Shown here one piece after another: positions 63,415-64,000 of a stretch of DNA of 64,000 nucleotides. Each line of letters starts with the position of its first letter. The stretch's first letter is position 1. The position numbers and the translations under genes are program-made. A model generated the notes under the pieces. It had not been told where the DNA came from, did not search any database, and worked only from the letters and a program-made list of their open reading frames with translations. This DNA comes from Candidatus Fermentithermobacillaceae bacterium (lineage in GTDB: Bacteria; Bacillota; Sulfobacillia; Fermentithermobacillales; Fermentithermobacillaceae), in the NCBI GenBank assembly GCA_012842685.1, contig DUSI01000004.1, positions 1-64,000 on the forward strand, read 5' to 3'.

Positions 63415-64000
63415 TCATTCACCTCCCACCAGTGTCTTGCGGGCTTCGGGCAAAGCCTCGCATATCTCGCCGGCGAGGATCCCGTAGGATCCCGCTTTCC
63501 TCGCTGCTATCTCGCCGGCAAGGCCATGCCAGAAGACTCCCAGCCAAGCCGCCTCGTAAAGCGGAAGGCCCTGAGATACCAGGGAAGCGATCACTCCCGC
63601 CAAGACATCTCCGGCCCCTGCAGTGGCCATCGCCGGGTCTCCCGTGGTACCTACGGTAACGCTACCTACCGAGTTCGCCACGCATGTCCCGGCTCCCTTC
63701 AAGCACACCACACTTTTGCCTCTCGACGCTGCTTCTCTGGCTGCAGATATACGGTCTCTCTCGATTTCGGGGATGCCAGCGCCCAAGAGCCTCGAAAGCT
63801 CCCCCGGGTGAGGGGTCAGGATAAACTTGCCCTCCAGACCCGCGAGATATGATAGCCCGCCACGGGCCGCGAGATTGTTGAGCCCATCTGCATCTACCAC
63901 GCAAGGTACCCCTTTGGAGGCTATAAGCCGCAGGCACTCCTCGACAAATCTTTCTTGAGCGGCACCCCTCCCCAAACCTGGCCCCAGCACCACGCCCTTC
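63415..64000 (-). CDS. nnrD: ADP-dependent NAD(P)H-hydrate dehydratase, truncated by window edge
   Basis: About 195 residues visible; the gene runs off the right edge. Repairs the damaged cofactor NAD(P)HX. Ribokinase-like motifs: VLGPGLGRG, CVVDADGLNNL, LTPHPGELSRLLG, VCLKGAGTCVA, and TTGDPAMATAGAGDVLAG with the catalytic Asp. In many bacteria this domain is fused behind an epimerase domain, which would lie outside the window. The stop is 21 bases before the antitoxin start. Confidence 0.92.
   Translation of the reverse strand, partial: KGVVLGPGLGRGAAQERFVEECLRLIASKGVPCVVDADGLNNLAARGGLSYLAGLEGKFILTPHPGELSRLLGAGIPEIERDRISAAREAASRGKSVVCLKGAGTCVANSVGSVTVGTTGDPAMATAGAGDVLAGVIASLVSQGLPLYEAAWLGVFWHGLAGEIAARKAGSYGILAGEICEALPEARKTLVGGE

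Overview
The window is a continuous stretch of a high-G+C bacterial chromosome, gene-dense with short gaps, and carries no rRNA, tRNA, CRISPR array, insertion sequence or prophage that I can see. Gene content points to an anaerobic, probably thermophilic, member of the Bacillota (Clostridia-like). The indicators are an Rnf ferredoxin:NAD+ oxidoreductase, the order maf-radC-mreBCD-mrdA-minCDE-rodA, GatCAB, an IscS/IscU pair under an Rrf2 regulator, a MazEF (NdoA-type) pair beside nnrD, and many Shine-Dalgarno-led TTG starts. This placement is inference; there is no 16S gene to anchor it.

Layout. 0-2.7 kb: an acetyltransferase, then iron/metal handling genes (ferritin-like/VIT1 transporter, bacterioferritin, CutA). 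2.8-13.6 kb, minus strand: methyltransferase, rlmD-like, murB, gatCAB, ligA, and a pcrA-type helicase lacking the usual C-terminal extension. 13.7-16.6 kb: a first TldD/TldE protease pair. 16.8-20.0 kb, plus strand: an XPB-type helicase translationally coupled to a separate helicase-associated protein. 20.1-29.5 kb, minus strand: one long cell-shape and division operon (DUF4321, maf, radC, mreB, mreC, mreD, mrdA, minC, minD, minE, rodA, rseC). 29.7-38.0 kb, minus strand: TPR protein, a P-loop/Asp23 fusion, rpoN, then rnfCDEAB with no rnfG; a promoter with helically phased repeats precedes rnfC. 38.1-40.2 kb, plus strand: Rrf2 regulator, iscS, iscU behind a perfect palindrome. 40.4-43.4 kb: two cell-wall enzymes converging. 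43.5-49.4 kb: three tandem M42 aminopeptidases and a second TldD/TldE pair. 49.5-55.3 kb, minus strand: a DUF483-type protein, family 4 uracil-DNA glycosylase, tsaE, tsaB, rimI, tsaD and a radical SAM/PDZ/DUF512 protein. 55.4-59.7 kb, minus strand: a four-gene block built around a MutL (GlmL-like) ATPase of the actin/Hsp70 fold. 59.8-64 kb: a P1-family peptidase, a PuuD-like glutamine amidotransferase, a D-cysteine desulfhydrase-like enzyme, MazF/MazE, and nnrD running off the right edge.

The physiological picture is of a peptide-using anaerobe: many peptidases (three M42, two TldD/E pairs, one P1), Rnf for energy conservation, and iron and Fe-S housekeeping. The best candidate for an undescribed system is the MutL-ATPase block at 55.4-59.7 kb. 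It pairs a ligand-dependent ATPase with a barrel-sandwich/KOW partner, a small unknown protein and a two-helix membrane protein, with no B12-dependent mutase anywhere in the window. Other points worth attention are the Rnf operon without RnfG and its phased promoter, a rodA that appears to start at ATT, the P-loop/Asp23 fusion, and the unusual domain order of the radical SAM/PDZ protein.
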